From assembly GCF_017876625.1 (NCBI RefSeq), contig NZ_JAGIOH010000001.1, positions 3,410,001 through 3,474,000 on the forward strand: a stretch of 64,000 bases of DNA, written 5' to 3'. The notes under the pieces are model-generated. The model searched no databases and was not told the origin of the DNA. It saw only the letters and a list, made by a program, of their open reading frames with translations. Numbering within the stretch: the stretch's first letter is position 1; each line of letters starts with the position of its first letter. Positions 9,337 through 30,397 of this stretch are shown piece by piece. This DNA is from Streptomyces syringium (GTDB taxonomy: Bacteria; Actinomycetota; Actinomycetes; Streptomycetales; Streptomycetaceae). The translations under genes were made by a program, and so were the position numbers.

Positions 9337-9755
9337 CACGACTCACCTGCCTCGCGCCGAACAATCCGGCACTTCATCGGAAGCTTGTGAGCAGCGCGGG
9401 TGAGCGCCTCACGAGCAGTCTTCTCGTTCGGGTAGGACAGTTCGAACATCACCCGACCGGGCTTGACGTTCGCGATCCACCACTCCGGCGAACCCTTACC
9501 GGAACCCATGCGGGTCTCGGCAGGCTTCTTCGTCAGCGGACGGTCGGGGTAGATGTTGATCCACACCTTGCCGCCACGCTTGATGTGACGGGTCATGGCG
9601 ATACGAGCGGACTCGATCTGGCGGTTGGTGACGTACGCCGGCGTGACGGCCTGGATGCCGTACTCGCCGAACGCCAGCTCCGTGCCGCCCTTGGCCATAC
9701 CCGACCGCTTCGGGTGGTGCTGCTTGCGGTGCTTGACCCTGCGAGGGATCAGCAT
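9336..9755 (-). CDS. rplP: 50S ribosomal protein L16
   Basis: 139 residues starting [20 protein letters not shown], with the conserved [19 protein letters not shown]. It lies near the A site and peptidyl-transferase centre and takes part in tRNA positioning. It is packed between rpsC (5-nt gap) and rpmC (1-nt overlap). Confidence 0.97.
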   Translation of the reverse strand: MLIPRRVKHRKQHHPKRSGMAKGGTELAFGEYGIQAVTPAYVTNRQIESARIAMTRHIKRGGKVWINIYPDRPLTKKPAETRMGSGKGSPEWWIANVKPGRVMFELSYPNEKTAREALTRAAHKLPMKCRIVRREAGES

Positions 9756-9760
9756 GTCGG

Positions 9761-10591
9761 TCAGGCCTCCGTTCCGGTGGTCTCTGCCGGAGCAGCGGCG
9801 GTCGCGTCGGCCTTGGGGGCCTCGGCGGCAGCGCTCTGCTGCGGCTTGCGGCCGCGGCCGCCACGCTCGCCGCCACGGCCACCACGGGCCGGACGGTCCT
9901 GGGCGCCACCACGCGACGGGCGGTTGCCCGCACGGGCGGCGGCGTTCTCGGCGCGGACCTCGGCGATGTTCTTGACGTCGCCCTTGTAGATCCAGACCTT
10001 CACGCCAATACGACCGAAGGTCGTCTTGGCCTCGAAGAAGCCGTAGTCCACGTTCGCGCGGAGCGTGTGCAGGGGCACACGGCCCTCGCGGTAGAACTCC
10101 GAGCGGGACATCTCGGCGCCGCCGAGACGGCCACCGCACTGGATCTTGATGCCCTTGGCGCCGGCCTTCATGGTCGACTGCATGCTCTTACGCATGGCGC
10201 GACGGAAGGAGACGCGGGAGGAGAGCTGCTCGGCGACGGCCTGGGCCACCAGCTGAGCGTCCACCTCGGGGTTCTTGACCTCGAGGATGTTCAGCTGGAC
10301 CTGCTTGCCGGTCAGCTTCTCCAGCTCGCCGCGGATGCGGTCGGCCTCGGCGCCGCGGCGGCCGATGACGATGCCCGGACGAGCGGTGTGGATGTCGACG
10401 CGGACGCGGTCGCGGGTGCGCTCGATCTCAACCTTCGAGATACCGGCGCGCTCCATGCCCTTCGTCATCATGCGACGAATGGCAACGTCTTCCTTGACGT
10501 AGTCCTTGTACAGCTTGTCGGCGTACCAGCGCGACTTGAAGTCGGTGGTGATGCCGAGCCGGAACCCGTGCGGGTTTACCTTCTGGCCCAT
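9761..10591 (-). CDS. rpsC: 30S ribosomal protein S3
   Basis: 276 residues, longer than the E. coli protein because of a low-complexity C-terminal tail rich in Arg/Gly then Ala (from about residue 215), usual in actinobacteria. The KH domain carries [20 protein letters not shown]. It sits at the mRNA entry tunnel and helps unwind mRNA. It is coupled to rplV by a one-base overlap. Confidence 0.97.
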   Translation of the reverse strand: MGQKVNPHGFRLGITTDFKSRWYADKLYKDYVKEDVAIRRMMTKGMERAGISKVEIERTRDRVRVDIHTARPGIVIGRRGAEADRIRGELEKLTGKQVQLNILEVKNPEVDAQLVAQAVAEQLSSRVSFRRAMRKSMQSTMKAGAKGIKIQCGGRLGGAEMSRSEFYREGRVPLHTLRANVDYGFFEAKTTFGRIGVKVWIYKGDVKNIAEVRAENAAARAGNRPSRGGAQDRPARGGRGGERGGRGRKPQQSAAAEAPKADATAAAPAETTGTEA

Positions 10592-10938
10592 TACCGGGTT
10601 CCTTCCTTGCTGCTGACGACCACGGTGATGTGGCTGGTCCGCTTGCGGATCCGGTAGGCACGGCCCTGGGCACGCGGACGGAACCGCTTCAGGGTCGGGC
10701 CCTCGTCGACGTACGCCTCGCTGATGACCAGCGAGGAGGCGTCCGTGTGGTCGTAGTTGTGCGCGGCGTTGGCAATGGCGCTGTCAAGCACCTTGCCGAC
10801 CGGCACGCTGGCGGCCTGCGGGGCGAAACGCAGGACCGCCTGAGCCTCCGTGGCATCCATGCCACGGATAAGGTCCACCACGCGGCGGGCCTTCATGGGC
10901 GTGACGCGGATGTACCGCGCCTGGGCCCTGGCTTCCAT
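10591..10938 (-). CDS. rplV: 50S ribosomal protein L22
   Basis: 115 residues starting [20 protein letters not shown]. Its long beta-hairpin ([20 protein letters not shown]) lines the peptide exit tunnel, where macrolide-resistance changes arise; the loop looks normal. The ATG was chosen over an in-frame ATG eight codons earlier to match the family N-terminus. Confidence 0.97.
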   Translation of the reverse strand: MEARAQARYIRVTPMKARRVVDLIRGMDATEAQAVLRFAPQAASVPVGKVLDSAIANAAHNYDHTDASSLVISEAYVDEGPTLKRFRPRAQGRAYRIRKRTSHITVVVSSKEGTR

Positions 10939-10979
10939 GGTTGTCCCTTCGGTGTCGTTCATAGTCTTCGCACCCCGCC

Positions 10980-11261
10980 TTAGCGGCGCTTCGACTTGCG
11001 GTCGTCCTTGACGTGGCCGCGGAAGGTGCGGGTCGGCGCAAACTCGCCGAGCTTGTGGCCGACCATGGACTCGGTGACGAACACCGGGACATGCGTCTTG
11101 CCGTTGTGCACCGCGAGCGTGTGGCCGAGCATGGCCGGCACGATCATGGAGCGACGGGACCAGGTCTTGATGACGTTGTGGGTACCTGCTTCGTTCTGTG
11201 CGTCCACCTTCTTGATGAGGTGGTCGTCGACGAAGGGCCCCTTCTTGAGACTACGCGGCAT
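10980..11261 (-). CDS. rpsS: 30S ribosomal protein S19
   Basis: 93 residues starting [20 protein letters not shown], with ITHV-type end block [20 protein letters not shown]. It is a 30S head protein paired with S13. It lies 12 nt after rplB and 41 nt before rplV. Confidence 0.97.
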   Translation of the reverse strand: MPRSLKKGPFVDDHLIKKVDAQNEAGTHNVIKTWSRRSMIVPAMLGHTLAVHNGKTHVPVFVTESMVGHKLGEFAPTRTFRGHVKDDRKSKRR

Positions 11262-11273
11262 CTAAACCCGCTC

Positions 11274-12110
11274 CTAGCGCTTCTTGTTCGTCTTGCGGCG
11301 GCGGACGATGTACTTGTTGGACGCCTTCTTCGGCGAACGAGTACGACCCTCCTTCTGACCCCACGGCGAGACCGGGTGGCGACCACCGGAAGTCTTGCCT
11401 TCACCACCACCGTGCGGGTGGTCAACCGGGTTCATCGCGACACCGCGGACGGTCGGGCGAACGCCCTTCCAGCGCATACGGCCGGCCTTGCCCCAGTTGA
11501 TGTTCGACTGCTCGGCGTTGCCGACCTCGCCAACCGTGGCGCGGCAGCGGACGTCGACCAGGCGGACCTCGCCGGACGGCATGCGCAGGTGGGCGTAAGC
11601 GCCCTCCTTCGCCAGCAGCTGCACGGACGAACCGGCGGAGCGGGCGAACTTGGCGCCACCACCGGGACGGAGCTCGATCGCGTGGATCGTGGTACCGACC
11701 GGGATGTTGCGCAGCGGGAGGTTGTTGCCCGGCTTGATGTCGGCGCCGGGGCCGTTCTCAATCCGGTCACCCTGGCCGAGCTTGGCCGGGGCGATGATGT
11801 AGCGCTTCTCGCCGTCTGCGTAGTGCAGGAGCGCGATGCGCGCGGTGCGGTTGGGGTCGTACTCGATGTGCGCGACCTTGGCCGGCACGCCGTCCTTGTC
11901 GTGACGACGGAAGTCGATCACTCGGTAGGCGCGCTTGTGGCCACCGCCCTGGTGGCGAACGGTCACACGACCGGCGTTGTTACGGCCGCCCTTGCTGTGC
12001 AGGGGGCGGACCAGCGACTTCTCCGGCGTGGACCGCGTGATCTCGACAAAGTCGGCGACGCTGGAGCCACGACGGCCCGGGGTCGTCGGCTTGTACTTGC
12101 GGATACCCAT
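11274..12110 (-). CDS. rplB: 50S ribosomal protein L2
   Basis: 278 residues, an essential 23S rRNA binder near the peptidyl-transferase centre. Conserved blocks: [20 protein letters not shown], and the C-terminal [13 protein letters not shown] holding the His required for activity. It lies between rplW and rpsS. Confidence 0.98.
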   Translation of the reverse strand: MGIRKYKPTTPGRRGSSVADFVEITRSTPEKSLVRPLHSKGGRNNAGRVTVRHQGGGHKRAYRVIDFRRHDKDGVPAKVAHIEYDPNRTARIALLHYADGEKRYIIAPAKLGQGDRIENGPGADIKPGNNLPLRNIPVGTTIHAIELRPGGGAKFARSAGSSVQLLAKEGAYAHLRMPSGEVRLVDVRCRATVGEVGNAEQSNINWGKAGRMRWKGVRPTVRGVAMNPVDHPHGGGEGKTSGGRHPVSPWGQKEGRTRSPKKASNKYIVRRRKTNKKR

Positions 12111-12149
12111 TTCTCAGTCCTCGTCCGATTCCGGACGACTCGGACTCCG

Positions 12150-12482
12150 TTAGGAGACCGGGCCGCCGAAGATGTCGATACGGTCGCCCTCGGCAAGGGT
12201 CACGATGGCGCGCTTGGTGTTGGCGCGCTTGCCGAAACCGGTGCGGGTGCGCTTGCGCTTGCCCTGGCGGTTGATCGTGTTGACCCCGGTGACCTTGACC
12301 GAGAAGACCGCCTCGACGGCCTGCTTGATCTGGGTCTTGTTGGCGCGCGGGTCGACGATGAACGTGTACTTGTTCTCGTCCAGCAGCGCGTAGCTCTTCT
12401 CGGAGACCACCGGCTTGACCAGGATGTCACGGGGGTCCGTGTAGGTCTTGCTGGTGATGACCGCTGCAGTCTGCTCGCTCAT
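12150..12482 (-). CDS. rplW: 50S ribosomal protein L23
   Basis: 110 residues, located at the tunnel exit as a docking site for trigger factor and SRP. Family blocks: [20 protein letters not shown] and [19 protein letters not shown]. The ATG overlaps the rplD stop by one base. Confidence 0.97.
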   Translation of the reverse strand: MSEQTAAVITSKTYTDPRDILVKPVVSEKSYALLDENKYTFIVDPRANKTQIKQAVEAVFSVKVTGVNTINRQGKRKRTRTGFGKRANTKRAIVTLAEGDRIDIFGGPVS

Positions 12483-13156
12483 CAGGCGTCGCTCCCTTCG
12501 AGCTCAGCCTCGGAAGCGGTGGCCTTGGCGGCCGCGGCGGGGCCCGCCACGAAGCGCTCGAAGGCAGCCTGCGTGAAGACCACGTCGTCGGAGACGAGCA
12601 CGTCGTACGTGTTCAGCTGGCCCGGCTCCAGGATGTGCACCTGGGGCAGGTTGCGGGCGGACAGCCACGCGGCCTCGTCGGCGCGGTCGACGACCAGGAG
12701 CAGGTTCTTGCGCTCCGAGATCTTGCCGAACAGCGTCTTGGCGGCCTTGGTGGAGACCTCGCCCTCGACCACGCCGGTGACGACGTGGATGCGGCTGTTG
12801 CGGGCCCGGTCGGTGAGGGCACCGCGCAGGGCGGCGGCCTTCATCTTCTTCGGGGTCCGCTGCGAGTAGTCACGCGGCACGGGACCGTGCACGACGCCAC
12901 CACCGGCGAACTGCGGGGCGCGGGTCGAGCCCTGGCGCGCGCGGCCGGTGCCCTTCTGGCGGTAAGGCTTCTTGCCACCGCCGCGGACCTCGCCACGAGT
13001 CTTCGTCTTGTGCGTGCCCTGACGGGCAGCGGCCAGCTGGGCGACGACGACCTGGTGGATCAGCGGAACGCTGACCTTCGCGTCGAAGATCTCCGTGGGG
13101 AGCTCGACGGTCCCGGCCTTGTCGCCTGCCGGCGAAAGGATGTCAATGGTGCTCAT
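12482..13156 (-). CDS. rplD: 50S ribosomal protein L4
   Basis: 224 residues. The extended loop [20 protein letters not shown] reaches into the exit tunnel. In E. coli L4 also represses the S10 operon; whether it does here is unknown. The start at [15 protein letters not shown] was chosen over an in-frame extension of 34 residues that overlaps rplC and is not family-like. Confidence 0.97.
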   Translation of the reverse strand: MSTIDILSPAGDKAGTVELPTEIFDAKVSVPLIHQVVVAQLAAARQGTHKTKTRGEVRGGGKKPYRQKGTGRARQGSTRAPQFAGGGVVHGPVPRDYSQRTPKKMKAAALRGALTDRARNSRIHVVTGVVEGEVSTKAAKTLFGKISERKNLLLVVDRADEAAWLSARNLPQVHILEPGQLNTYDVLVSDDVVFTQAAFERFVAGPAAAAKATASEAELEGSDA

Positions 13157-13163
13157 CGTTACC

Positions 13164-13808
13164 TCAGGCCCCCTTGGCCGCGGTACGGACCAGGACGAGG
13201 CCGCCGTTCGGACCAGGAACCGCGCCCTTGATGAGGAGCAGGCCCTTCTCCGCGTCAACGGCGTGGACGGTCAGGTTCTGGGTGGTGACCCGCTCGTTGC
13301 CCATACGGCCTGCCATGCGCAGACCCTTGAAGACACGGCCCGGGGTGGCGCAGCCACCGATGGAACCGGGGGAGCGGTGCTTGCGCTGGGTGCCGTGACC
13401 GGCGCCGAGGCCCTTGAAGTTGTGACGCTTCATGACACCGGCGAAGCCCTTGCCCTTGCTCTTGCCGGTGACGTCGACCTTGACGCCCGACTCGAACACG
13501 GCAGCGGTGATCTCCTGGCCGAGCGTGTACTCGCTGGCGTCAGCGGTACGCAGCTCCACCAGGTGGCGGCGCGGGGTGACGTCGGCCTTGGCGAAGTGAC
13601 CCTTGAGGGGCTTGTTCACCTTGCGCGGGTCGATCTCGCCGAAGGCGATCTGGACCGACTCGTAGCCGTCGCTGTCGTTGGTGCGGACCTGGGTGACGAC
13701 GCAGGGCCCGGCCTTGACGACGGTCACCGGGACAACCCGGTTGTTCTCGTCCCAGACCTGGGTCATGCCGAGCTTCTCGCCCAGGACGCCCTTAATGTTC
13801 TTAGCCAT
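13164..13808 (-). CDS. rplC: 50S ribosomal protein L3
   Basis: 214 residues starting [20 protein letters not shown]. The central loop [20 protein letters not shown] reaches toward the peptidyl-transferase centre. It initiates 50S assembly together with L24. It is 13 nt after rpsJ and 7 nt before rplD. Confidence 0.98.
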   Translation of the reverse strand: MAKNIKGVLGEKLGMTQVWDENNRVVPVTVVKAGPCVVTQVRTNDSDGYESVQIAFGEIDPRKVNKPLKGHFAKADVTPRRHLVELRTADASEYTLGQEITAAVFESGVKVDVTGKSKGKGFAGVMKRHNFKGLGAGHGTQRKHRSPGSIGGCATPGRVFKGLRMAGRMGNERVTTQNLTVHAVDAEKGLLLIKGAVPGPNGGLVLVRTAAKGA

Positions 13809-13821
13809 CTCGCGCGTCACC

Positions 13822-14130
13822 TCAGAGCTTGATCTCGATGTCGACGCCCGCCGGCAGGTCGAGGCGCATGAGCGAGTCAACCGTCTTCGGCGTGGGGTCG
13901 AGGATGTCGATGAGGCGCTTGTGCGTGCGCATCTCGAAGTGCTCGCGCGAGTCCTTGTACTTGTGCGGCGACTTGATGACGCAGTACACGTTCTTCTCAG
14001 TGGGCAGCGGCACCGGGCCCGCGACCGACGCACCAGTACGCGTCACCGTCTCGACGATCTTCTTCGCCGAGCTGTCGATGACCTCGTGGTCGTAGGCCTT
14101 GAGCCGGATGCGGATCTTCTGTCCCGCCAT
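13822..14130 (-). CDS. rpsJ: 30S ribosomal protein S10 (NusE)
   Basis: 102 residues starting [20 protein letters not shown], with the loop [20 protein letters not shown]. Besides its 30S role, S10 is NusE, which pairs with NusB on boxA RNA during antitermination. It is the first gene of the S10 operon, with the predicted promoter about 380 nt upstream, giving a long leader. Confidence 0.98.
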   Translation of the reverse strand: MAGQKIRIRLKAYDHEVIDSSAKKIVETVTRTGASVAGPVPLPTEKNVYCVIKSPHKYKDSREHFEMRTHKRLIDILDPTPKTVDSLMRLDLPAGVDIEIKL

Positions 14131-14206
14131 GGCTACTTCGTAGTCCTGTCTCTCGTAACGCTCTGGGACTCGGTGTGCTGCGCCTCTGCTGAAGCGCCGC
14201 CCTTCT

Positions 14207-14231
14207 CCGACCCACGCGGTCGGGCGTGTCG
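14207..14231 (-). promoter_or_regulatory. Leader hairpin element shared with the str operon
   Basis: A 25-nt block 76 nt upstream of rpsJ is the same, with one mismatch, as 35786-35810 upstream of rpsL. It contains CCGACC and GGTCGG, which can pair around a 5-nt loop in the mRNA. Both copies lie in 5' leaders of ribosomal operons, suggesting a common control site. Confidence 0.6.
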
Positions 14232-14511
14232 CGCCCCTTCCAGTAAAATCTCCCGAAGGAAATTCCCTGATGAAGGGGGCTGTGGGGGAAGGGCACCCAC
14301 CGAGTGCCTGGCCGGGGCCACGCTGACACTTCCCGGAAGATTCCCGTACTTCCACCCCGTGCCCCTACTGAAACAGCAGGAACGTGCGGTGACGAGTACT
14401 GCGGGACTCGCTTCCAGTCCTCCCGGCGGGAGGCGCGCAGCATTGGCACTCAACCGAGCAACCTGAACAGTGTGCCATACGTGCGGGAAGGTGCGCCAAT
14501 CGCAGCCGAAG

Positions 14512-14539
14512 AAGGTACCCCGACCGGCTCAGTTGTCAA
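14512..14539 (-). promoter_or_regulatory. S10 operon promoter
   Basis: On the minus strand TTGACA (14539-14534), a 16-nt spacer and TACCTT (14517-14512) form a good vegetative promoter, giving a leader of roughly 370 nt to rpsJ. The rest of 14131-14777 holds only this leader, the shared hairpin element and the untranslated start of the divergent PIG-L gene, for which no clear promoter was seen. Confidence 0.65.
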
Positions 14540-14777
14540 ACCACCCCGCCGACATACGGGACACTATGGGCCTTGAGTTTCCCGCCGCCCCGACTGCCTC
14601 GTCCGGGCTCGTCCGGCTCGTCCGTATCTTCCGGCACCGGCCGCTCGACCCGAATCTTGCCCAATCCGTTAACAGGCATTGTCGGGTCTTGGGCAACCGA
14701 CGCGATTCCCTCGCCGTCCCCTAACACGCTGGGGCAGCCGGGGACCAGGCGCTGCACGACGGGACGGAGTCACGGAG

Positions 14778-16922
14778 TTGAACATCTCACCGCGCTGGGC
14801 CATCTCCCGCAGGGCCGCGCTCACCGGTGCGGCGGCGGCCACGCTGGTCACCGCGGTGGGCTGCAGCGGCGGCGACTCCGGGAAGCACCGGCCGGGCGGC
14901 GCGAAGCCCACCCGGGCCGTCGACCCCAGGGCAACACAATCGTTCGACGACGGCAAGCACGCCCTGCTCCTGCAGATCATGGCGCACCCCGACGACGACC
15001 TGTATTTCATGAACCCCGACGCCGAGAACATCGCCAGAGCGGGGGTGCCCGTCGTCTCCGTGTACGTCACGGCCGGTGAGGCGGTCGGGCGGAACTGGAT
15101 CGAGGGGATGCCGAAGACCAAGCCGGACAAGGCCGCGTACGCCTCCGCCCGGCACCAGGGGCTGCGCCAGGCGTACGCCGAGATGATCGGCATGGACAAG
15201 TTCTCGCCCTGGAAGAAGTCCGTCATGGACCTCCCCGGGGGCGTGAAGGCGGAGACCAACGAGCTGGGCGACGGGAAACACACCGTCCGGCTGATCTTTC
15301 TGAACATCGCCATGCAGTCCGCGAACAACGTGCGCATCCCGCACCTGTGGGAGGACCCGCGCGCGGCCATGCAGAGCCTGGTCTCCACCGGCTCGCCCTG
15401 CACCACGGTCAGCACCTACCGGCACGACACGCTGGTGGACGCGCTGGCCGCGATCATGGACCGGTTCAAGCCGACGGTGATCCACACCCTGGATCCGGAC
15501 CCCGACTACCAGGTCCACGACGCCACCCACCCCAAGGACAACGACTACGGGGCGTGCTCGGACCACCGCGACCACACGCCGACCGCGCTGTTCTCCTGGA
15601 AGGCCATGTCCCAGTGGACGGCCGACGCCGTCAAGCGCGACGGCCGGGCACCCCGCTTCACCACCACCGCCTTCCGCGGCTACTACAACCAGCGCTGGCC
15701 GCACAATCTCCCGCAGGACGTCGTGGACGCCAAGCACCGCCTGGTCCAGGCGTACGGCGGGGACCCGTCCTGGGAGTGCTCCAACGCCGCCGGCTGCGGT
15801 GACTACGGCCAGGGCGGCGACCGCCCGCTGAAGAACCGCAAGGGCTGGATCCGCTCCACCCACTACCGCTACCCCGGTGCGATGCCCGTGGCCGACACCG
15901 ACCGGGCCGGGCGCCTGGAGGCGTACGGCGTGCTGGGCACCCAGGCCGTGCGCTGGGTGGAGTCCTCCCCCGGCAGCGGCCGCTGGGGCGCGCCGCAGAA
16001 CCTCGGCGGCGGCCCCCTCGCCCCCGCCCTCGCCTCGGTCAAGGACACCGCCGGGCGCCGGCTGCTGTTCGCGCTGCGCTTCTCCGCCCTCGACAGCCGG
16101 GCCAACACCCGCGAGATCGCCGTTCTGGAGCAGCGCGAGCCCGGCGGGGCCTTCAAGGCCTGGCGGGGCCTCGGCAACCCCGAGCGCAAGCCCGACCGGG
16201 GCCGCCGCGTCGGCATGCCGGCCGCGATCGCCACCCCCGACGGGCGGGTCCACCTCTTCGTCCGCAACGCCGGCAAGGGCCTCTCCAGCCGGGTCCGCGA
16301 GCCCGACGGCCGGTGGGGGAACTGGCAGAGCCTGCACGGCCAGGAGATCCAGGACGGCCTGACCGTCGTGCTGGACCGGGACAAGCGTGTGCACGTCTTC
16401 GGGGCGGGCCGCGACACCGTGCACCACTGGGCCCAGGACACCCCGTCGGGGCCGGTCCGCCACCAGCCGCTGGCGGGCCTGCCGCAGCCCGGCGACCAGC
16501 CCGCCGCGGCCGTCGGCCCGGACGGCGGGCTGAACGTCGTCTACCGCACCCCGGCCGCGCGGGAACCGGTGGTCTACCGCTTCCTGCCCGGCGGGGGCGG
16601 GGGCGGGCAGCAGGTCGCGGCCGCCGAGCAGGTCAGCGGCACCGGTCTGCAGAACTTCGCGGGCTACGGGCCGATCGTCGCGCGCTCCGTGGCGGCCCGG
16701 GGCAAGGACACGGTCATGGTGCTGGGCCGGGCCGTGAGCGGCCAGATACAGCTCCAGGACGCGGCGGACCCCGACTCCGAACCGCGGCGACCGCCGGGCG
16801 GCCTCGTCCCCGTGGGCACGCCCTCGCTGCTCACGGACGCGGGACAGCAGCTGTGCGCGGTGGCCCTCGGCCCGGACGCCACCCCGTGGGTCTGGCGCGC
16901 GGGCCCCGCCGCGGGCGCCTGA
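14778..16922 (+). CDS. PIG-L family deacetylase, Tat lipoprotein, with propeller-like C-terminus
   Basis: 714 residues. The TTG start has GGAG 8 nt upstream and gives a short leader with a twin-arginine motif (SRRAALTG), an Ala-rich segment and a lipobox VGCSGG, so it is probably a lipoprotein exported by Tat. Residues about 55-330 are PIG-L/LmbE-like: the metal motif AHPDDD and a later Asp/His stretch ACSDHRDHT, typical of zinc N-deacetylases of GlcNAc-type substrates. The C-terminal half has repeated Trp/Gly motifs (GRWGAPQNL, GRWGNWQSL), like sugar-binding beta-propellers. The substrate is unknown; a glycan outside the cell is likely. It is divergent from rpsJ and 111 nt before the acyltransferase. 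Confidence 0.8.
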   Translation: MNISPRWAISRRAALTGAAAATLVTAVGCSGGDSGKHRPGGAKPTRAVDPRATQSFDDGKHALLLQIMAHPDDDLYFMNPDAENIARAGVPVVSVYVTAGEAVGRNWIEGMPKTKPDKAAYASARHQGLRQAYAEMIGMDKFSPWKKSVMDLPGGVKAETNELGDGKHTVRLIFLNIAMQSANNVRIPHLWEDPRAAMQSLVSTGSPCTTVSTYRHDTLVDALAAIMDRFKPTVIHTLDPDPDYQVHDATHPKDNDYGACSDHRDHTPTALFSWKAMSQWTADAVKRDGRAPRFTTTAFRGYYNQRWPHNLPQDVVDAKHRLVQAYGGDPSWECSNAAGCGDYGQGGDRPLKNRKGWIRSTHYRYPGAMPVADTDRAGRLEAYGVLGTQAVRWVESSPGSGRWGAPQNLGGGPLAPALASVKDTAGRRLLFALRFSALDSRANTREIAVLEQREPGGAFKAWRGLGNPERKPDRGRRVGMPAAIATPDGRVHLFVRNAGKGLSSRVREPDGRWGNWQSLHGQEIQDGLTVVLDRDKRVHVFGAGRDTVHHWAQDTPSGPVRHQPLAGLPQPGDQPAAAVGPDGGLNVVYRTPAAREPVVYRFLPGGGGGGQQVAAAEQVSGTGLQNFAGYGPIVARSVAARGKDTVMVLGRAVSGQIQLQDAADPDSEPRRPPGGLVPVGTPSLLTDAGQQLCAVALGPDATPWVWRAGPAAGA

Positions 16923-17033
16923 CCGGCGCCTCACGCGCCCGCGCGCCGGGCCGGGAGTGACCTCCGGGGGCCGGCGGAGGTTCTCGTCCGTGTGCCCGCC
17001 GGGCACGCTGACGAGAGGTGTGCGGAGGTGACC

Positions 17034-18157
17034 ATGTCGCTCGATCCGGTGGCCGTGGGCGCGCGCGAGGCAGCCGGGAAGGGTGACGGCGGCCCGGGTG
17101 ACCTCGGTCCGGGTGGTGACGGCGGGAAGCTCGTTTTCGCCTTCGCCGGGCAGGGACACCAGTGGGCCGGCATGGGCCGGGACCTGCTGCGCACGGAAGC
17201 GGTGTTCCGGGCGGCCGTGGAGCGCTGTGACGCCGCGCTCGCCCCGCACACCGGCTGGTCGGTCGTGGACCGGCTCACCCGCGACGACGCCTGGCCCCTG
17301 ATGCGGCGCACCGACGTCCTCCAGCCCACGCTGTTCACCGTGCAGGTGGCGCTCGCAGCCCTCTGGCGGTCCTGGGGCGTGGTGCCCGACGCCGTGGTCG
17401 GCCAGAGCATGGGCGAGGTCGCCGCGGCCCACGTCGCGGGCGCCCTGACCCTGGAGGACGCCGCGACCGTCCAGTGCCGGCGCGGCGCGCTGCTCCAGCG
17501 GATCAGCGGCAGGGGCACGATGGCCGTGGTGGAGCTGCCCGCCGCCGAGGCCGCGGCACTGATCGCGGACACCGGCGGGAAGGCCGTCGTCGCCGGGTAC
17601 GGCAGCCCGACGACGACGGTCCTGTCCGGCGACCACGACTCCCTCGACGCGGTCCTCGCCCGGCTGGCGGGCACCGATGTGCACGCCCGGCGGATCCCGG
17701 ACACCGCGCCCTCCCACAGCCCCTGCGTCGACGAGCTGCGCGACGACCTGCGCACGGCGCTGTCCGGCGTACGGCCCCGCCGGGCGGCCGTCCCCCTGTA
17801 CTCCACGGTGACCCTCCGCAGGATCGAGGGCCCGGAGCTGACGGCCTCGTACTGGATCGACAACCTGCGCGAGCCGGTACGGTTCGCCCCGGCGGTCCGG
17901 CAGCTGAGCTGCGCCGGGCACGGCGTCTTCCTGGAGATCAGCGCGCACCCCGTGCTGACCGAGCCGGTCCGGCAGTGCCTGGAGCACGCCGGCCACCGGG
18001 GCCTGGCCCTGCCCTCCATGCGCCGCAACGCGGAACTCGACGCGCTGCGCGCCTCCCGTGACACGCTGCGCACCCTGGGACGCCCGGACCCCGCCCGCGC
18101 CCGCCGGCCCGAGCTGACGCCCTACCAGGCGGCGGTGCTGCCCGCGCTGTTCGCGCG

Positions 18158-18161
<4 letters not shown>
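17034..18161 (+). CDS. Free-standing acyltransferase (trans-acting AT)
   Basis: 375 residues forming one PKS-type AT domain: [14 protein letters not shown] at the start, the catalytic serine in [14 protein letters not shown], and the catalytic His in APSHSP where extender-specificity motifs (HAFH or YASH) normally lie. The motif is neither standard type, so malonyl or methylmalonyl cannot be assigned. The ATG has GGAGG 5 nt upstream. No KS or ACP is attached. The neighbouring PKS has lost the AT of its only intact module, so this protein is the natural candidate to load it. The gene is convergent with the PKS and the two stop codons share one CTAG. Confidence 0.85.
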
Positions 18162-28486
<10,325 letters not shown>

Positions 28487-28532
28487 GACACGACCGCCCG
28501 GGACCTCCGGCGAAGGCCGTCCGCGAAGGCCG

Positions 28533-30182
28533 TCACCGGATGCGTGCCGTGGCCGGCACCGCCACGGGCGCCGACGGCTGCGCGTACGCGGCCGGCTGTC
28601 CGCCACCCAGACCCAGCCGCTTCAGGAGGACGTCCTCGGCGGGCAGGGCGAGCACCTGCGTCTCCGGTCCGGCCAGGGTGCGCAGGACGGTGTCCCAGCC
28701 TTCGCGCGGCGAGATGGAACGGAAGCCCTGCCGGGTCAGCCACTCGCGATGGCCCTCACCGGAGACGGCGCCGACCGTGCCCCAGTAGCCCCAGTCGATG
28801 CTGCGGACGGGGAACGGCAGCCGCTGGTCCAGGGCGTGCGCGTAGGCGTCCTGGAACGTCGATCCGGCGGCGTAACCGGCGAGTCCGGGGTCGCCGAGGA
28901 AGGACTGCGCGGAGGAGAAGAACAGCAGGAAGTCCAGCGGTTCGGCGCGGAAGGCGGCGGCGAGCGCGACGCTGACCCCGCTCTTCGCGGCGAGCCCGGC
29001 GCGCAGCGCGCTGTCGTCGAGGTGGCGGACCAGGGCGGCGGTGTGGTCCAGCGCCGAGTGGAAGACGCCGTGCACGGGCCCGAACCGCTCATGGACGCGG
29101 GCGAGCCCGGCCCGCAGGCCGTCTTCGTCCGAGGCGTCGGCCCGTACGTACAGCAGCCGGGAGCCGTCGGGGTCGGCGTCGGCGATCCGGCGGCGCCGGT
29201 CCTCGTCCAGCGGGGAGCGGCCGATCAGGGCCACCCGCGCGCCGTGGTCGCGAGCCAGGAAGCGGGCCATCTCCAGGCCGATGCCGCCCGCGCCGCCGAC
29301 GACGGCGTACGTGCCACCGGTGCGGATCACGGTGGCGTCGGCGGGCGGAAGGGTGACCGGGCGCAGCGCCTGCCGGTAGCGGACGCCGTCGCGGTGGGCG
29401 ACGCGGGCGCCGCGTTCGGCCGGTTCGGCGATGACGAGGGCGGCGAGTTCGTGCCGGCGGGAACCAGCAGGCCCGGGGAGGTGGCCGGCGAGGCCGAGAT
29501 CGACGACGGGGACGCTCCAGTGCCGGTGCTCGTTCTCCAGCACCCGGGCCATGCCGGCCAGGGCCGCCGCGTACGGGTTCACGACCCGGCCGCCCGCGAC
29601 CGGCCAGGCGTCGTTGGTGACGATCCTCCAGTCGGTCGGCCGTGTGGCGGCCGCCGGGATCACGAGCTGCTGTGCGCAGCGGAACAGTGCCCGCACGCCG
29701 CTCTCCTCGGCCCGGTCCAGCTCCGCCGGGCCGTCCTCGGCGGCGGCGCGCAGCCCGCCGAGGAAGTAGACGGTGCGCGGCCTCGGGAGCGTGTCGCGCA
29801 GGGCGGCCGGTGCGTCGGGGGCGGTGGCGTCGAGCTCCCAGCGGCCGGGGGCCGACTGCCGGGTGACTGTCCCGAGTTCGACGTGGACGACGCCGTCGGC
29901 AATGTGCCGCACGGCGAGCGCGTCGGCCAGGGGGCGCCCGGCGGGGGTGTACAGGATCAGCACCGGGCCCGCCGGGGCATCGTCTCCCGTGGGCGTCAGG
30001 GGTGCGGGCCGCCAGGTGGCGGTGTACGTGAACTCGGCGGGGTGCGACGCGGCGTCCGGCCGCCGGGCATCCTCGCCGAGTAACTCCCCCTGCACCAAGG
30101 ACAGTTCGCCGCAGAGCCGGCCCTTGGATATCCCGCCCGCCGCCGATCGCGCCGACGCGGGGCGCATGCTCCTGGAACCCAC
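28533..30182 (-). CDS. Discrete PKS ketoreductase (KR) protein
   Basis: 549 residues. An N-terminal structural half ([11 protein letters not shown]) is followed by a Rossmann domain with [19 protein letters not shown] (NADPH site) and the catalytic region [20 protein letters not shown] (Ser, Tyr). The AQSF block and the end motif [10 protein letters not shown] are typical of KRs from trans-AT assembly lines and differ from the KRs in the neighbouring PKS. No KS, ACP or other domain is attached. The GTG start has AAGGGGG 5 nt upstream; an ATG five codons later is an alternative. It lies between the thioesterase and PKS genes, 46 nt before the PKS start, so probably co-transcribed. Confidence 0.82.
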   Translation of the reverse strand: MGSRSMRPASARSAAGGISKGRLCGELSLVQGELLGEDARRPDAASHPAEFTYTATWRPAPLTPTGDDAPAGPVLILYTPAGRPLADALAVRHIADGVVHVELGTVTRQSAPGRWELDATAPDAPAALRDTLPRPRTVYFLGGLRAAAEDGPAELDRAEESGVRALFRCAQQLVIPAAATRPTDWRIVTNDAWPVAGGRVVNPYAAALAGMARVLENEHRHWSVPVVDLGLAGHLPGPAGSRRHELAALVIAEPAERGARVAHRDGVRYRQALRPVTLPPADATVIRTGGTYAVVGGAGGIGLEMARFLARDHGARVALIGRSPLDEDRRRRIADADPDGSRLLYVRADASDEDGLRAGLARVHERFGPVHGVFHSALDHTAALVRHLDDSALRAGLAAKSGVSVALAAAFRAEPLDFLLFFSSAQSFLGDPGLAGYAAGSTFQDAYAHALDQRLPFPVRSIDWGYWGTVGAVSGEGHREWLTRQGFRSISPREGWDTVLRTLAGPETQVLALPAEDVLLKRLGLGGGQPAAYAQPSAPVAVPATARIR

Positions 30183-30397
30183 GATTTCCCCCTTGAAATC
30201 CTGTTCACCGCGTTCGTGGGGACGCACGACACGCCGAGCCTCCCCGGTTGCATTCGACCAGAGAACGCGCCCGGCGAATCCCCCGATTCCGGCGCCCGCA
30301 GGCCTGTCCGGCCCCGGAGGAAGGCGTCATCACGCCCGTTCGGGGGCGGCGCCGCGAGGCCGTGTCGCTCGTTGGGATGTATAGGAAAGGGGCGACG

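Noticed and set aside
11013..12869. 618-codon plus-strand frame over rplB, rplW and rplD
   Set aside because: A shadow of conserved ribosomal genes with no ribosome site and no family resemblance.
28487..28606. Upstream GTG start for the PKS adding 40 residues
   Set aside because: It overlaps the KR gene by 74 bases, and the added Arg-rich sequence looks like the wrong-frame reading of the KR end. The TTG at 28486 gives a normal DH N-terminus.
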